Positions 8,626 to 17,546 of a DNA stretch of 64,000 bases are shown in pieces (positions within the stretch are counted from its first letter, which is position 1; each line of letters begins with the position of its first letter). This stretch comes from Amycolatopsis mongoliensis (GTDB lineage: Bacteria > Actinomycetota > Actinomycetes > Mycobacteriales > Pseudonocardiaceae), in NCBI RefSeq assembly GCF_030285665.1, contig NZ_CP127295.1, positions 8,928,001 to 8,992,000 on the forward strand, read 5' to 3'. The notes below the pieces were generated by a model. The model was not told where the DNA came from and did no database searches. It was given only the letters and a program-made list of their open reading frames with translations. The translations under genes and the position numbers were made by a program.

Positions 8626-8847
8626 TCACTTCCGGACCCGCATCACCGTGGTCACCACTTGTTCCGGGGCGCCGGTGCAGACGCAACCGCGGTTGAACAT
8701 GCCCGCCTTCGTCGCCGCGCAGAACCGGCGCGCGATCGTGTCGTGCGCTTCGATCGGATGGGGGCAGACCGCACAGGCGGCCACCGCCGGATCGCCGGGT
8801 TCGGCGACAGCGACGGCGACGCCGGGTTCGGCATCGATTCTCGACAT
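8626..8847 (-). CDS. Small cysteine-rich RGCVC-type protein
   Basis: 73 residues with four cysteine positions that could bind a metal: CAVCPHPIEAHD, then FCAATKAGMFNRGCVC. The CxxC / RGCVC arrangement matches small actinobacterial proteins named for that motif; a zinc site is likely but untested. The ATG at 8847 is set by GAGGAG seven bases upstream; the frame runs on to 8886 without such a site. It leads DUF5994 and is divergent from the two-component pair. Confidence 0.7.
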   Translation of the reverse strand: MSRIDAEPGVAVAVAEPGDPAVAACAVCPHPIEAHDTIARRFCAATKAGMFNRGCVCTGAPEQVVTTVMRVRK

Positions 8848-9071
8848 ACGGGATCTCCTCTTGCCGATGCCTGGCCATGCGAGCACGGTCCGATGAGCAG
8901 GCGAGAGAAGTCAGGACGCGCTGGAGACTCCGGCTTCGGGTCCCGGCTTCACGAATGCGCCGAGGTCCGGGGCGATACCTCCACCTTACGCCCGCGCCGC
9001 GAACCCCGAGCTCCCGGCCGCCCTCGCCCCGCCTCCGCGCCGCGGCCGTCACGCACAGGCATGATGACGGC

Positions 9072-9761
9072 ATGCCACACCGTGTCCTGCTCGCCGACGA
9101 CGACCGCGCCATCCGGGAATCGCTCGTGCGGGCCCTCGAACTCGAGGGCTACCACGTCACCGAGGTGACCGACGGCGTCAGTGCACTGGCCACGGCCCGG
9201 AAAGACGACTTCGACGTGCTGATCCTCGACGTCATGATGCCCGGCGTCGACGGCCTCGGCGTCTGCCGCGTCCTGCGCGCCGAAGACGACCGGACGCCGA
9301 TCCTCATGCTCACCGCCCGGGTCGAAACGGCCGACCGGGTCGCCGGGCTGGACGCCGGCGCCGACGACTACCTGCCGAAGCCGTTCGAACTCGACGAGCT
9401 GCTCGCCCGCCTGCGGGCCCTGCTGCGCCGCACCTCCGCCGACGCCGGGTCCGCGCCCGTGCGGACGCTGCGCCTCGGCGAGCTGGCGGTCGACCCGGCG
9501 GCCCGGCGCGTCTGGTGGCGCGGCACCGAGATCACCCTGTCGAAGACCGAGTTCGACCTGCTCGAACTGCTGGTCCGCAACGCCGGGATCGTGCTCGACC
9601 GCACCACGATCTACCAGCGGATCTGGGGCTACGAGTTCGGCTCCGAGTCCAAGAACCTCGCCGTCTACATCGGCTACCTGCGGCGCAAGCTCGACCAGGC
9701 GGGCGCGACGGAGCTGATCCACACCGTGCGCGGCGTCGGCTACTCGGTGCGGCCGGCATGA
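9072..9761 (+). CDS. OmpR/PhoB-family response regulator
   Basis: 229 residues. The receiver domain (1-120) has the acidic pocket (ADDD, 8-11), phospho-acceptor D53 in [11 protein letters not shown]81 and K103 in DYLPKPF. The C-terminal winged helix (about 130-229) ends with [13 protein letters not shown], typical of the MprA/PrrA-like branch. The ATG at 9072 is the only start that begins the receiver correctly. It overlaps the kinase start by four bases (ATGA), so the pair is translationally coupled. The following electron-transfer genes are a natural candidate target. Confidence 0.92.
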   Translation: MPHRVLLADDDRAIRESLVRALELEGYHVTEVTDGVSALATARKDDFDVLILDVMMPGVDGLGVCRVLRAEDDRTPILMLTARVETADRVAGLDAGADDYLPKPFELDELLARLRALLRRTSADAGSAPVRTLRLGELAVDPAARRVWWRGTEITLSKTEFDLLELLVRNAGIVLDRTTIYQRIWGYEFGSESKNLAVYIGYLRRKLDQAGATELIHTVRGVGYSVRPA

Positions 9762-11128
9762 ACCTGCGCAGCAAGCTCGCGATCGCCTTCGCCGGAGTGG
9801 GCGCGGCGGCGGCGATCCTGGTCGGCTTGTTCAGCTACCAGGCGGCCTCGGAGCGCATCAACGCGGAGCTGGACCGGTCGCTGCTGACGACGTCGGCGGA
9901 GGTCGCCGCCGGTGCCACGCAGGTGCTCGCGCCGAGCCCGGTCACCCGAGGTCCCGACGACGACGACCACGACGAAGCCCAGCCGATGGTGGCCCAGGCG
10001 ATCGCCCCGGACGGCACCGTCCGCCACGTCGGCGGCCGTCCCATCCGGCTCGCCGTGGACGACGCCGACCGCGCGCTCGCCGCGACGGGCGCCTTCGGCG
10101 ACCGCCGCTACGACGACTTCACCGTCCAGCCGGACGACTACCGGGTCATCACCGTGGCGCTCGGCGGTGGCGGTGGCGCACTCCAGCTCGGCATCGACGT
10201 CGACGAGTCCCGCCACGTCCTCGGTGGGCTGGCTGCCCGGATCACCGCCGTCAGCGCGATCGTCCTGGTCGCGGCGGCCCTGGCCGGCTGGCTGCTGGCC
10301 CGCCAGATCACCCGCCGGCTGGTCCGGCTGACCCAGGCGACCGAGCAGGTGAGCGACGGCCGGCTCGCCGACGTCGCCGTCCCGACCGGCGGCCGCGACG
10401 AGGTGGGCCGGCTCGCGACGTCGTTCGACCGGATGCTCGGCCGCCTCGCCGACGCCCGCGCCGACCAGGAGCGCCTCGTCCAGGACGCTGCTCACGAGCT
10501 GCGGACGCCGTTGACCAGCCTCCGCACCAACGCCAGTGTCCTGCGCCGCTTCGCCGAGCTCGGCCCGGACGCCCGCGCCCGCCTGCTCGACGACGTCGAC
10601 GGCGAAACCCGCGAGCTGACGCACCTGATCGACGAGCTGGTCGAACTCGCCACGCACCGTTACGAGGCCGAAGAACGCGTACCGGTCGAGCTGGGCGAAA
10701 TCGTCGAGCGCGCCGCCGACCGGGTCCGCCGCCGGTCCGGCCGCACCATCGCGATCGACACCGACGGAACCATGCTGACCGGCCAGGCCAAGGCGCTGGA
10801 CCGCGCGGTGTCGAACCTGCTGGAGAACGCCGTGAAGTTCGCTCCGGACGGGGCGATCGAAGTGGTGGCGCGCGACGGCCGGATCGAAGTCCTGGACCGC
10901 GGCCCCGGCATCGGCGACGTCCGCGTGTTCGACCGGTTCCACCGCGCGGACGCCGCACGCAGCCTGCCCGGCTCGGGACTGGGGCTGGCCATCGTGCGGG
11001 AGATCGCCCTGGCCCACGGCGGCTCGGTGTTCGCCGAACCGCGGCCCGGTGGCGGGGCCGTGGTCGGGTTCACCGTCGGGGACGATCTGCTCTTACCGGA
11101 TTCTCACCCTCGTCACGTCGACGGCTAA
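9758..11128 (+). CDS. Membrane sensor histidine kinase
   Basis: 456 residues. TM1 is at about 7-28 and TM2 at 161-182, enclosing a ~130-residue extracytoplasmic sensor with an acidic patch (PDDDDHDE, 67-74) that could bind cations. HAMP follows (183-235), then HisKA with the phospho-acceptor H246 in [13 protein letters not shown], and HATPase boxes [19 protein letters not shown] and GSGLGLAIV. It starts inside the stop of the regulator gene. The D/H-rich patch hints at metal or redox sensing, which would fit the downstream reductase genes, but this is inference. Confidence 0.92.
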   Translation: MNLRSKLAIAFAGVGAAAAILVGLFSYQAASERINAELDRSLLTTSAEVAAGATQVLAPSPVTRGPDDDDHDEAQPMVAQAIAPDGTVRHVGGRPIRLAVDDADRALAATGAFGDRRYDDFTVQPDDYRVITVALGGGGGALQLGIDVDESRHVLGGLAARITAVSAIVLVAAALAGWLLARQITRRLVRLTQATEQVSDGRLADVAVPTGGRDEVGRLATSFDRMLGRLADARADQERLVQDAAHELRTPLTSLRTNASVLRRFAELGPDARARLLDDVDGETRELTHLIDELVELATHRYEAEERVPVELGEIVERAADRVRRRSGRTIAIDTDGTMLTGQAKALDRAVSNLLENAVKFAPDGAIEVVARDGRIEVLDRGPGIGDVRVFDRFHRADAARSLPGSGLGLAIVREIALAHGGSVFAEPRPGGGAVVGFTVGDDLLLPDSHPRHVDG

Positions 11129-11179
11129 CCGCGCTCCTGAAGGGTGGTCGGAAAGGATCACCATCCCCGGGAGCGCCCG

Positions 11180-12577
11180 ATGTCGACCAGCTTCGCCACG
11201 CACCGTGTCGCGTACCGGCGTGCCCGCCCGGTCCGCGCGTGGTGGCGGGACGTCGCCGGCCTGACCGCCTGGCTGAGCGTCCTGTTCGTGGTCGCGCTGT
11301 GGGTGTCCGGCCGCGGCCTGCAGGACCTCGGCTCCCCCGCCGGTTTCCTCACGTCCGCCGGGCGGCTCACCGGCCTGCTTTCCGCGGACCTCCTGCTGTT
11401 GCAGGTGCTGCTGATGGCCCGGATCCCCTGGGTGGAACGCAGCTACGGGCAGGACGAGCTGGCCCGGCGGCACCGGCTCACCGGGTTCACCTCGATCACG
11501 TTGCTGGCCGCGCACGTCGTGCTGATCAGCCTCGGGTACGCCATGACCGACCGGTCGGGTCTGCTCGGCGAAGTCTGGCTGCTCGTGACGACCTACGCGG
11601 GCATGCTCCTGGCGACCGCCGGGACCGCCGCGCTGGTCATGGTCGCGGTGACGTCGGTGCGCGCCGCGCGGCGGCGCCTGCGGTACGAGTCCTGGCACCT
11701 GCTGCACCTCTACGCCTACCTCGGCGCCGGGCTCGCGCTGCCGCACCAGCTGTGGACCGGCGCCGACTTCACCGCCTCGCCGGTGGCGACCGCGTTCTGG
11801 TGGACCGCCTACGGCGCGGCCGCCGGCGCGGTGCTGGTGTTCCGGCTCGGGCTGCCGGTGTGGCTCAACGCGCGGCACCGCCTCGTCGTCGACCAGGTCG
11901 TGCGCGAAGGCCCCGGTGTCGTCTCGGTGTACCTGCGCGGCCGGCAGCTCGAGCGCCTTCCCGTGGCGGCCGGCCAGTTCTTCATCTGGCGGTTCCGGTC
12001 CGGCCCGGGCTGGACGCGGGGCAAGCCGTTCTCCCTGTCGGCGGCACCGGACGGACACCGGCTCCGCATCACGGCCAAGGACCTCGGGCCGGGCAGCCGC
12101 CGGCTCGCCCGGCTGCGCCCCGGGACCCGTGCCCTGTTCGAGGGGCCCTACGGCAGGCTCACCGGAACCGTCCGAAAAGGACGGAAGCTGGCGATGTTCG
12201 CCTCCGGCATCGGGATCACGCCGCTGCGGGCACTGCTCGCGGACCTGCCGCACCGCCCCGGCGAAGCCGTGCTGTTCCACCGGGCCGGCCGGCCGGCGGA
12301 CCTGCTTTTCCGGCGGGAACTCGAGGACCTCGCCGAGCGCCGCGGCATCAGGATCCACTACCTGCTCGGCCGCCGCTCCCGCGACCGCGCGTCGTGGCTC
12401 CCGGCGAACTACGCCCCGGTCCCCGACCACCAGGTGCTGCGCCACCTGGTCCCCGACATCGCCGACCACGACGTCTACGTCTGCGGCCCGGACGCCTGGA
12501 CCGAAGCGGTGCTGGCGTGCGCCCGCCGCGCGGGCGTCCCCGCCGATCGCGTCCATTCCGAACGATTCGGCTGGTAG
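11180..12577 (+). CDS. Ferric-reductase-like transmembrane flavoprotein
   Basis: 465 residues. The N-terminal half has about six helices of the ferric reductase/cytochrome b type, with histidines in membrane segments (for example LLAAHVVLISLG and ESWHLLHLYAYLG) suited to heme. The C-terminal half is a ferredoxin-NADP reductase module: FAD-binding KPFSLSAAP, then NAD(P)-binding FASGIGITPLRALL and a terminal DVYVCGPD. It should move electrons from NAD(P)H across the membrane. The start is the ATG at 11180 after GGGAG. It heads a cluster with an FMN-binding protein and ApbE, which are likely downstream partners. Confidence 0.87.
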   Translation: MSTSFATHRVAYRRARPVRAWWRDVAGLTAWLSVLFVVALWVSGRGLQDLGSPAGFLTSAGRLTGLLSADLLLLQVLLMARIPWVERSYGQDELARRHRLTGFTSITLLAAHVVLISLGYAMTDRSGLLGEVWLLVTTYAGMLLATAGTAALVMVAVTSVRAARRRLRYESWHLLHLYAYLGAGLALPHQLWTGADFTASPVATAFWWTAYGAAAGAVLVFRLGLPVWLNARHRLVVDQVVREGPGVVSVYLRGRQLERLPVAAGQFFIWRFRSGPGWTRGKPFSLSAAPDGHRLRITAKDLGPGSRRLARLRPGTRALFEGPYGRLTGTVRKGRKLAMFASGIGITPLRALLADLPHRPGEAVLFHRAGRPADLLFRRELEDLAERRGIRIHYLLGRRSRDRASWLPANYAPVPDHQVLRHLVPDIADHDVYVCGPDAWTEAVLACARRAGVPADRVHSERFGW

Positions 12578-12591
12578 GAAAGGACTTCCCG

Positions 12592-13053
12592 ATGCGCAGG
12601 ATCGCCATCGTCTTCGCGGCGACCGTCTCGGTCGTGGTGCTGCTGTTCAGCTACCGCACCAGCACCGACCAGACCCCCGTCGCCACCGGGCGCCCCCTCG
12701 GCGGCGGCACGCAGCCGACCCGCACCACGAGCCCCGCCGCCCCCGCCACACCCGGCTCGGCCGGCTCGACCGGCGGGGACGGCACCTTCACCGGCAGCGC
12801 CGCCGACACCCGCTACGGGCCCGTCCAGGTCCAGATCACCGTCAGCGGCGGCAAGATCACCGACGTCCAGGCCATCGAGTACCCCCAGGAAAGCGGCCGC
12901 GACGTCCGGATCAACTCCGCCGCCGTGCCGGAGCTCAACCAGGAGGCACTGCAGGCCCAGAGTGCGCAGATCGACACGGTCAGCGGGGCGACCTACACGT
13001 CCGAGGGCTACCAGCAGTCCCTGCAGTCGGCGATCGACGCGGCCCACGGGTGA
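12592..13053 (+). CDS. Extracytoplasmic FMN-binding protein (covalent flavin acceptor)
   Basis: 153 residues. Residues 4-20 form a membrane anchor or signal, a Ser/Thr/Pro/Gly-rich linker follows (22-63), then an FMN-binding domain of the RnfG/NqrC type. The flavinylation motif DTVSGAT ends at T134, the expected phosphoester site for FMN. It starts 14 bp after the reductase gene and its stop overlaps the ApbE start by four bases (GTGA). It probably accepts electrons on the outer face from the ferric-reductase-like protein and passes them to an unknown acceptor. Confidence 0.88.
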   Translation: MRRIAIVFAATVSVVVLLFSYRTSTDQTPVATGRPLGGGTQPTRTTSPAAPATPGSAGSTGGDGTFTGSAADTRYGPVQVQITVSGGKITDVQAIEYPQESGRDVRINSAAVPELNQEALQAQSAQIDTVSGATYTSEGYQQSLQSAIDAAHG

Positions 13054-13784
13054 CCAGCGCGTCCCGGCAGCGCCGGTCCTGGACCCGGCCCGTCATGGGC
13101 ACCCAGGCCAGCCTCCACCTCCGCGGCCACGGCGTGGACACCGACCCCGCGGTCGAACCGGCCGTGGCCGCGGTGTTCGAGCACCTGCGCACCGCCGACG
13201 AGCTGTTCAGCACCTACCGTCCCGGCAGCCAGGTCAGCGCCATCCGCCGCGACGAACTCCCCCGTGACCGGTGGCACCCGTGGGTCACCGAAGTGGTCGG
13301 GCTCTGCGAACAAGCCCGGGAACGCACCGACGGCTACTTCGACCCGTGGCGGCTGCCCGGCGGCTTCGACCCGTCCGGGCTCGTGAAGGGCTGGGCGACC
13401 GAGAACGCCGCGGCCCACCTCGCCGGCCTGCACGGCTACGACCACTACCTCAACGCCGGCGGCGACATCATCGCCTCCGCACGCACGTCACCGTGGCGGG
13501 TCGGCGTCGAGAACCCCGCGGACCCGAACGAGTTCCTCGCCGTGCTCGACCTGCGCACCGGCGGCCTCGCGACGTCCGGCTCGGCCGCCCGCGGCGCGCA
13601 CATCGTCGACCCGCACACCGGCCGCCACCCCAGTACCCTGCTGTCGGTGACGGTCACCGGCCCGACGCTGCTGTGGGCCGACGTCTTCGCCACGGCGGCG
13701 TTCGCCCGTGGCGGCAACGTCGCCCGCTGGGTCGCCGCGCTCGCGCCGGGTTACGAAGTCGCCGCGCTCGCCCGCGCCCCCTGA
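13050..13784 (+). CDS. apbE: FAD:protein FMN transferase (ApbE)
   Basis: 244 residues. ApbE hallmarks are visible: VMGTQASLHL at the start, LFSTYRPGSQVSAI, the substrate-binding GLVKGWATENAA, NAGGDIIAS, and the C-terminal GAHIVDPHTGRHP with TLLWADVFATAAF. ApbE cuts FAD and attaches FMN to a Thr in a SGAT motif, which the preceding gene product carries. The GTG start overlaps that gene by four bases. No signal peptide or lipobox is present, unlike many proteobacterial ApbE proteins, so the acceptor may be loaded before export or this protein may leave by another route. Confidence 0.9.
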   Translation: MTSASRQRRSWTRPVMGTQASLHLRGHGVDTDPAVEPAVAAVFEHLRTADELFSTYRPGSQVSAIRRDELPRDRWHPWVTEVVGLCEQARERTDGYFDPWRLPGGFDPSGLVKGWATENAAAHLAGLHGYDHYLNAGGDIIASARTSPWRVGVENPADPNEFLAVLDLRTGGLATSGSAARGAHIVDPHTGRHPSTLLSVTVTGPTLLWADVFATAAFARGGNVARWVAALAPGYEVAALARAP

Positions 13785-13835
13785 CCCCGCTCCCCCGACG
13801 CCGAACGACCCGACCCGCACTCCACAAAGGACACC

Positions 13836-14402
13836 ATGACCACCGTCAACGGCCTGCCCGCCCACATCCTGCTCGTGCACGCGATCGTCGTCCTGCTCCC
13901 GCTCGCCGCGCTGGTGCTGGTGCTCAGCGCGGTCTGGCCCGCCGCCCGGGCCAAGCTCGCGGGCCCGAACGCGATCCTGTCCGTGCTGGTGGTGATCCTG
14001 GTCCCGATCACCACCGAAGCGGGGGAATGGCTCGAACGCCGCGTCGCCTCGACCGCGGCGGTGCGCACCCACACCGAGCTCGGCGACACCGCCCTCTTCG
14101 TCGCGATCCCGGTCGCCGTGCTCGCCCTGCTGGTGTGGTGGCGACGCCGTGAAAGCCTCCGCGACCAGGCCGCCGACCCGGACTCGGCCGCCGCCGGCAC
14201 CGGCTCGACCGCCGTCGCCACCCGCCGCCGCACTTTCCTCGCCCCGGCGTCGACCGCGGTCACGGTGGTGCTCTCGGTGCTGGCGGTCGTGGCCGCGGGC
14301 GCGGCGTGCTACGACGTCTACCGCATCGGCGACTCCGGCGCGCAGGCCACCTGGCAGGGCCAGTTCAGCGCCACCCCGACCCCGCGCGGCCCGGAGCGTT
14401 GA
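13836..14402 (+). CDS. DUF2231-like membrane protein
   Basis: 188 residues with four predicted helices (near 8-28, 44-60, 85-105 and 136-158). The opening LPAHILLVHAIVVLLPLAAL with its His residues matches the DUF2231 family, thought to be heme or redox-associated membrane proteins. It follows ApbE by 51 bp, and a strong terminator ends the unit, so it probably belongs to the same transcript. A role as an auxiliary redox subunit is inferred from context. Confidence 0.7.
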   Translation: MTTVNGLPAHILLVHAIVVLLPLAALVLVLSAVWPAARAKLAGPNAILSVLVVILVPITTEAGEWLERRVASTAAVRTHTELGDTALFVAIPVAVLALLVWWRRRESLRDQAADPDSAAAGTGSTAVATRRRTFLAPASTAVTVVLSVLAVVAAGAACYDVYRIGDSGAQATWQGQFSATPTPRGPER

Positions 14403-14409
14403 GCCGCGA

Positions 14410-14439
14410 GGCCCCCGGCTCCCGACCGAGCCGGGGGCC
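14410..14439. terminator. Strong bidirectional terminator
   Basis: A perfect 12-bp stem, GGCCCCCGGCTC paired with GAGCCGGGGGCC, and a 6-nt loop lie between the stop of the DUF2231 gene and the stop of the convergent MDMPI-like gene. Confidence 0.8.
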
Positions 14440-14450
14440 CGCCCGCCCGG

Positions 14451-15224
14451 TCAGAAGCCGGGGAACACGCGGCGCAGGTCGTCGAGCGTGATGCTGCCCT
14501 CGACGGTGACGCCCTTGTCGTACGGTGCCTTCAGCCGACCGCTGACCAGCCGGACGAACGCTTCCGCCGGCCCGGTGAACGTCGCCGAAGGCGCCTCGAG
14601 GTCCTCCACCACGGTGACCGAGTCGTCGATCACCAGAGCGGCCCCCGGCACCGCGACGGACACCGGGGCCGCCAGCTCCTTCGGCTTCGCGACGAAGCCC
14701 AGTATGAAACTGACGGGCCCGGTCAGGAGGTCGACGAGCACCTCGGCCGACCCGGCGTGCACCGCGGCGTCCGGGTCGAAGGCCACGCGCACGTCCCACG
14801 AGTGGTTGGCCACCTCGCTGAGCCGCATGCCCAGGGCGGTCACCAGCGGGACCGGCTCCGGCAGGAACCCGAGGTCGACGGTCAGCGACGAGCGCTGCTC
14901 CGGCGTGAGCGCCTCGACCGTCTCGAGCCAGCGGCCGTTGTGCTCCAGGAAGCCCTCGGCCTGCACTCGCGGCGCGGACGCGTCCCAGCGGGCCCAGATC
15001 GTCTGGTTGTCTTCGGCGGCCACGGTCTCTCCGGCGGCCCGGGCGATCGGCGCGCGGCCGATCTCCGCGCCGCTGCCGAGGTGGGACAGGACCTGGGCGA
15101 CGGTCCAGTCGGTGGCACCGCTGGTGGCGGCCAGCTGGTCGTCGGTGAAGGTGCGGACGAGGCCGGCGAGATCGTCGTGCTCGGAGCGGAGGGCGGCGAT
15201 CGTGCGATCCACGAGTTGACTCAT
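14451..15224 (-). CDS. Maleylpyruvate isomerase-family mycothiol-dependent enzyme (DinB-like)
   Basis: 257 residues. The N-terminal DinB/MDMPI metal-binding helical bundle contains DWTVAQVLSHLGSGAEIG, with the first His ligand, and LSEVANHSWDVRVAFD, with the second; the C-terminal part is the MDMPI C-domain (SVAVPGAALVIDDSVTVVED). Such enzymes use mycothiol for thiol transfer or isomerisation and are typical of actinobacteria. The ATG at 15224 is divergent from the HNH-like gene. The substrate is unknown; it may act in detoxification. Confidence 0.82.
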   Translation of the reverse strand: MSQLVDRTIAALRSEHDDLAGLVRTFTDDQLAATSGATDWTVAQVLSHLGSGAEIGRAPIARAAGETVAAEDNQTIWARWDASAPRVQAEGFLEHNGRWLETVEALTPEQRSSLTVDLGFLPEPVPLVTALGMRLSEVANHSWDVRVAFDPDAAVHAGSAEVLVDLLTGPVSFILGFVAKPKELAAPVSVAVPGAALVIDDSVTVVEDLEAPSATFTGPAEAFVRLVSGRLKAPYDKGVTVEGSITLDDLRRVFPGF

Positions 15225-15313
15225 GCCACGCTCAACTCCCGGAGGAACGCCTGTGTTCCGTGCCGCCGGGGCGCTCGCCCGAGTGCGGTGCGCGGGCCGG
15301 CGGCCGGGCAGGC

Positions 15314-15319
15314 TAGTTT
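15314..15319 (+). promoter_or_regulatory. -10 element for a leaderless HNH-like gene
   Basis: TAGTTT fits the TANNNT -10 rule and lies 6 nt before the ATG at 15326. No good -35 is visible. The spacing equals that seen at the LAL and DUF222 genes of this window. Confidence 0.4.
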
Positions 15320-15325
15320 GCCCGG

Positions 15326-15766
15326 ATGAGTCTCCTCGATGACGTGGCCGAGCGCGACGGCTGGCGCTGCTGGGTGTGCGACGAACCGGTCGACCCCGGC
15401 ATGTCGGTGAACGACCCGCGGGGGCCCAGTGTCGACAGCCGGACCGCCGACCGGAAGGCCAAGCTCGCCGAGCGGCTCGCGCACCGCGGGTGCAACACCC
15501 GCAAGGGCGCGGTCAAGGTGGTCATCGCCTGGCCGGACCGCCTGCACGTGGTCGACCCCGCGCCGCTGATCACCGTGGCCGGGCGGCTGGAGCGCAAGGG
15601 GGGCCGCGAGATGGTGGCCCGGTGCCCGACCGAGCAGGACGCCCGGGAAGCGGCGGACTGGCTGGTGGACCGGTTCTCCCGGCTGGTACCGGGAATGCCG
15701 GTGACCGCCGGCGTCGAGGCGGGCGGCGGCCAGTTCCTCGTCATCCTGGCCACCGGCCGTCGCTGA
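15326..15766 (+). CDS. Small HNH-nuclease-like protein
   Basis: 146 residues. A CWVCDEPVD motif near residue 15 and LAHRGCNTRKG near residue 60 match the first Cys pair and the H-x-x-C-N-x-x-K-G end of HNH zinc folds, but the central His/Asn are not clear, so it may be catalytically weak. The second half (after about 75) is an unrecognised alpha/beta segment. No Shine-Dalgarno sequence is present; TAGTTT at 15314-15319 lies 6 nt before the ATG, suggesting a leaderless transcript. Confidence 0.6.
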   Translation: MSLLDDVAERDGWRCWVCDEPVDPGMSVNDPRGPSVDSRTADRKAKLAERLAHRGCNTRKGAVKVVIAWPDRLHVVDPAPLITVAGRLERKGGREMVARCPTEQDAREAADWLVDRFSRLVPGMPVTAGVEAGGGQFLVILATGRR

Positions 15767-15822
15767 GCGGGTCTCACCGAGCGCGGGCCTTGTGGACCCT
15801 GCCGCGGCGGTCGTGATAGAAA

Positions 15823-15836
15823 TAGAACGTGTTTCA
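15823..15836. promoter_or_regulatory. KstR-type operator
   Basis: TAGAACGTGTTTCA fits the KstR pattern TNNAACNNGTTNNA at every fixed position. It lies 31 bp before the acyl-CoA ligase start. KstR represses cholesterol/steroid degradation genes in mycobacteria and rhodococci, and fadD17 belongs to that regulon in M. tuberculosis. Confidence 0.6.
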
Positions 15837-15867
15837 CTTCTGACCGCCGGTGCTTGGAGGTGCGCGG

Positions 15868-17469
15868 ATGAGCGTCCCGACCGTGACCGAGCTGCTGCTG
15901 GCGCGCGCCCAGGACGAGCGTCCGGGCCTGCGGTTCGAGGACGAGACGTGTTCGTGGGCCGAGCACGTCCGGGCTTCGGCCCGCCGCGCGGCCGACCTCC
16001 GGGAGACGTTGCACCCGGACAAACCGCCGCACGTCGGGATCCTGGCCGACAACGTACCGGCCTTCTCCGTCCTCTTGGGCGCCTGCGCGTTCGCCGGGGC
16101 GGTGCTGGTGGGGCTCAACCCCACCCGGCGCGGGGAGGCCCTGGCGCGGGACATCCGGCTCGCCGACTGCCAGTTCGTGCTCGCCGAACGGAAGTACCGG
16201 CCACTGCTGGCCGGACTGGACCTCGGCGGGATCGGCGTGCGGGACCTGGAATCGTGGCCGTCGGCGAACGCGTCACTCGATCCCGTCCCCGCGTCGGCGG
16301 ACGACCTGCTCATGCTGATCTTCACCTCCGGCACCAGCGGCGACCCGAAGGCCGTGCGCTGCACCCAGGGCAAGATCGCGTTTCCCGGCGCGATGCTCGC
16401 CCAGCGCTTCGGGCTGTCCACATCGGACACGGTCTACGTCACGATGCCGATGTTCCATTCCAACGCCATCATGGCCGGCTGGGCGGTCGGGCTCGCGGCG
16501 GGCGCCGGCATCGCCCTGCGCCGCAAGTTCTCCGCATCCGGTTTCCTGCCCGACGTTCGGAAGTTCGGCGCCACCTACGCCAACTACGTGGGCAAGCCAC
16601 TGTCCTACGTGGTCGCCACTCCCCCACGCCCGGACGACGCGGACAACCCCCTGCGCCTCGTCTACGGGAACGAAGGAGCGAGCGCCGACCTGACCGCGTT
16701 CGAGAAGCGCTTCGGCTGCAAGGTCGTCGACGCCTTCGGCTCCACCGAGGGCGGAGTGGGTTTCTCCCGCACGGACGACACACCGCCCGGCTCCCTCGGC
16801 AGGCCGGCCGGCGACGTGGGCATCCTGCACCCGCACACCGGCCGTCCGTGCCCGCCTGCCGAGTTCGATCCCGACGGCCACCTGGTCAACGCCGAGGAAG
16901 CCGTCGGCGAACTGGTCAACACCACCGGCGCCGGCTGGTTCGCCGGGTACTACCGCGACCCCGAAGCCGACGCGGAGCGGCTGCGCGACGGCCGGTTCCA
17001 CACCGGTGACCTCGCCTACGCCGACGCCGACGGATTCTGCTACTTCGCCGGCCGGCTGGGCGACTGGCTCCGCGTCGACGGGGAGAACCTCGGCACCGCT
17101 CCGATCGAGCGAATCCTGCTGCGGCACCCCGCGATCACCGACGCGGCCGTCTACGCGGTCCCCGACCCGGTGACCGGAGACCAGGTGATGGCGGCCATCG
17201 TCACCGACGGCACGCCCCTGGACCCCGCGGACTTCGCCCGTTTCCTCGCCGGCCAGCCCGACCTCGGGCCCAAGCAGGTGCCCCGGTACGTGCGCACGGT
17301 CCCGGAACTTCCGCGGACATCGACGTTCAAGGTCCTCAAGCGCCGGCTCTCCGCCGAGGGCCTGAACTGCGCCGACGTGCTCTGGCAGCGGGCGGGGAAG
17401 GACATCGCCTACACCGCCCGGTCGTCCGCGGAAACCCTGCCCGGAGGTGACCCGATCGCCTCCCGGTGA
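15868..17469 (+). CDS. fadD17: FadD17-like fatty acyl/steroid side-chain CoA ligase
   Basis: 533 residues of the AMP-forming acyl-CoA synthetase family. Visible motifs are the P-loop-like IFTSGTSGDPKAV, the A5 region DAFGSTEGGVGFS, the A7 region FHTGDLAYADADGFCYFAGR with GDWLRVDGENL, and the C-terminal catalytic Lys region PRTSTFKVLKRRL. YVGKPLSYVVATPPRPDD resembles the FadD17 subgroup that activates steroid side-chain acids. The start is the ATG at 15868 after GGAGG (15856-15860). A KstR-type operator upstream supports a steroid-catabolic role. No other steroid gene is next to it. Confidence 0.8.
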   Translation: MSVPTVTELLLARAQDERPGLRFEDETCSWAEHVRASARRAADLRETLHPDKPPHVGILADNVPAFSVLLGACAFAGAVLVGLNPTRRGEALARDIRLADCQFVLAERKYRPLLAGLDLGGIGVRDLESWPSANASLDPVPASADDLLMLIFTSGTSGDPKAVRCTQGKIAFPGAMLAQRFGLSTSDTVYVTMPMFHSNAIMAGWAVGLAAGAGIALRRKFSASGFLPDVRKFGATYANYVGKPLSYVVATPPRPDDADNPLRLVYGNEGASADLTAFEKRFGCKVVDAFGSTEGGVGFSRTDDTPPGSLGRPAGDVGILHPHTGRPCPPAEFDPDGHLVNAEEAVGELVNTTGAGWFAGYYRDPEADAERLRDGRFHTGDLAYADADGFCYFAGRLGDWLRVDGENLGTAPIERILLRHPAITDAAVYAVPDPVTGDQVMAAIVTDGTPLDPADFARFLAGQPDLGPKQVPRYVRTVPELPRTSTFKVLKRRLSAEGLNCADVLWQRAGKDIAYTARSSAETLPGGDPIASR

Positions 17470-17546
17470 GGTGCCCGGACCGGTCCGCGATCGCCTCGAG
17501 CGCTGACCCCCGCGCCGGCCGCCTCTTCGAGGAGCCGGTCCGTTTT

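Noticed and set aside
8925..8950. CTTCGGGTCCCGGC between the RGCVC gene and the response regulator as a DosR-like box
   Set aside because: Only about 9 of 14 positions fit; no better than background in this GC content.
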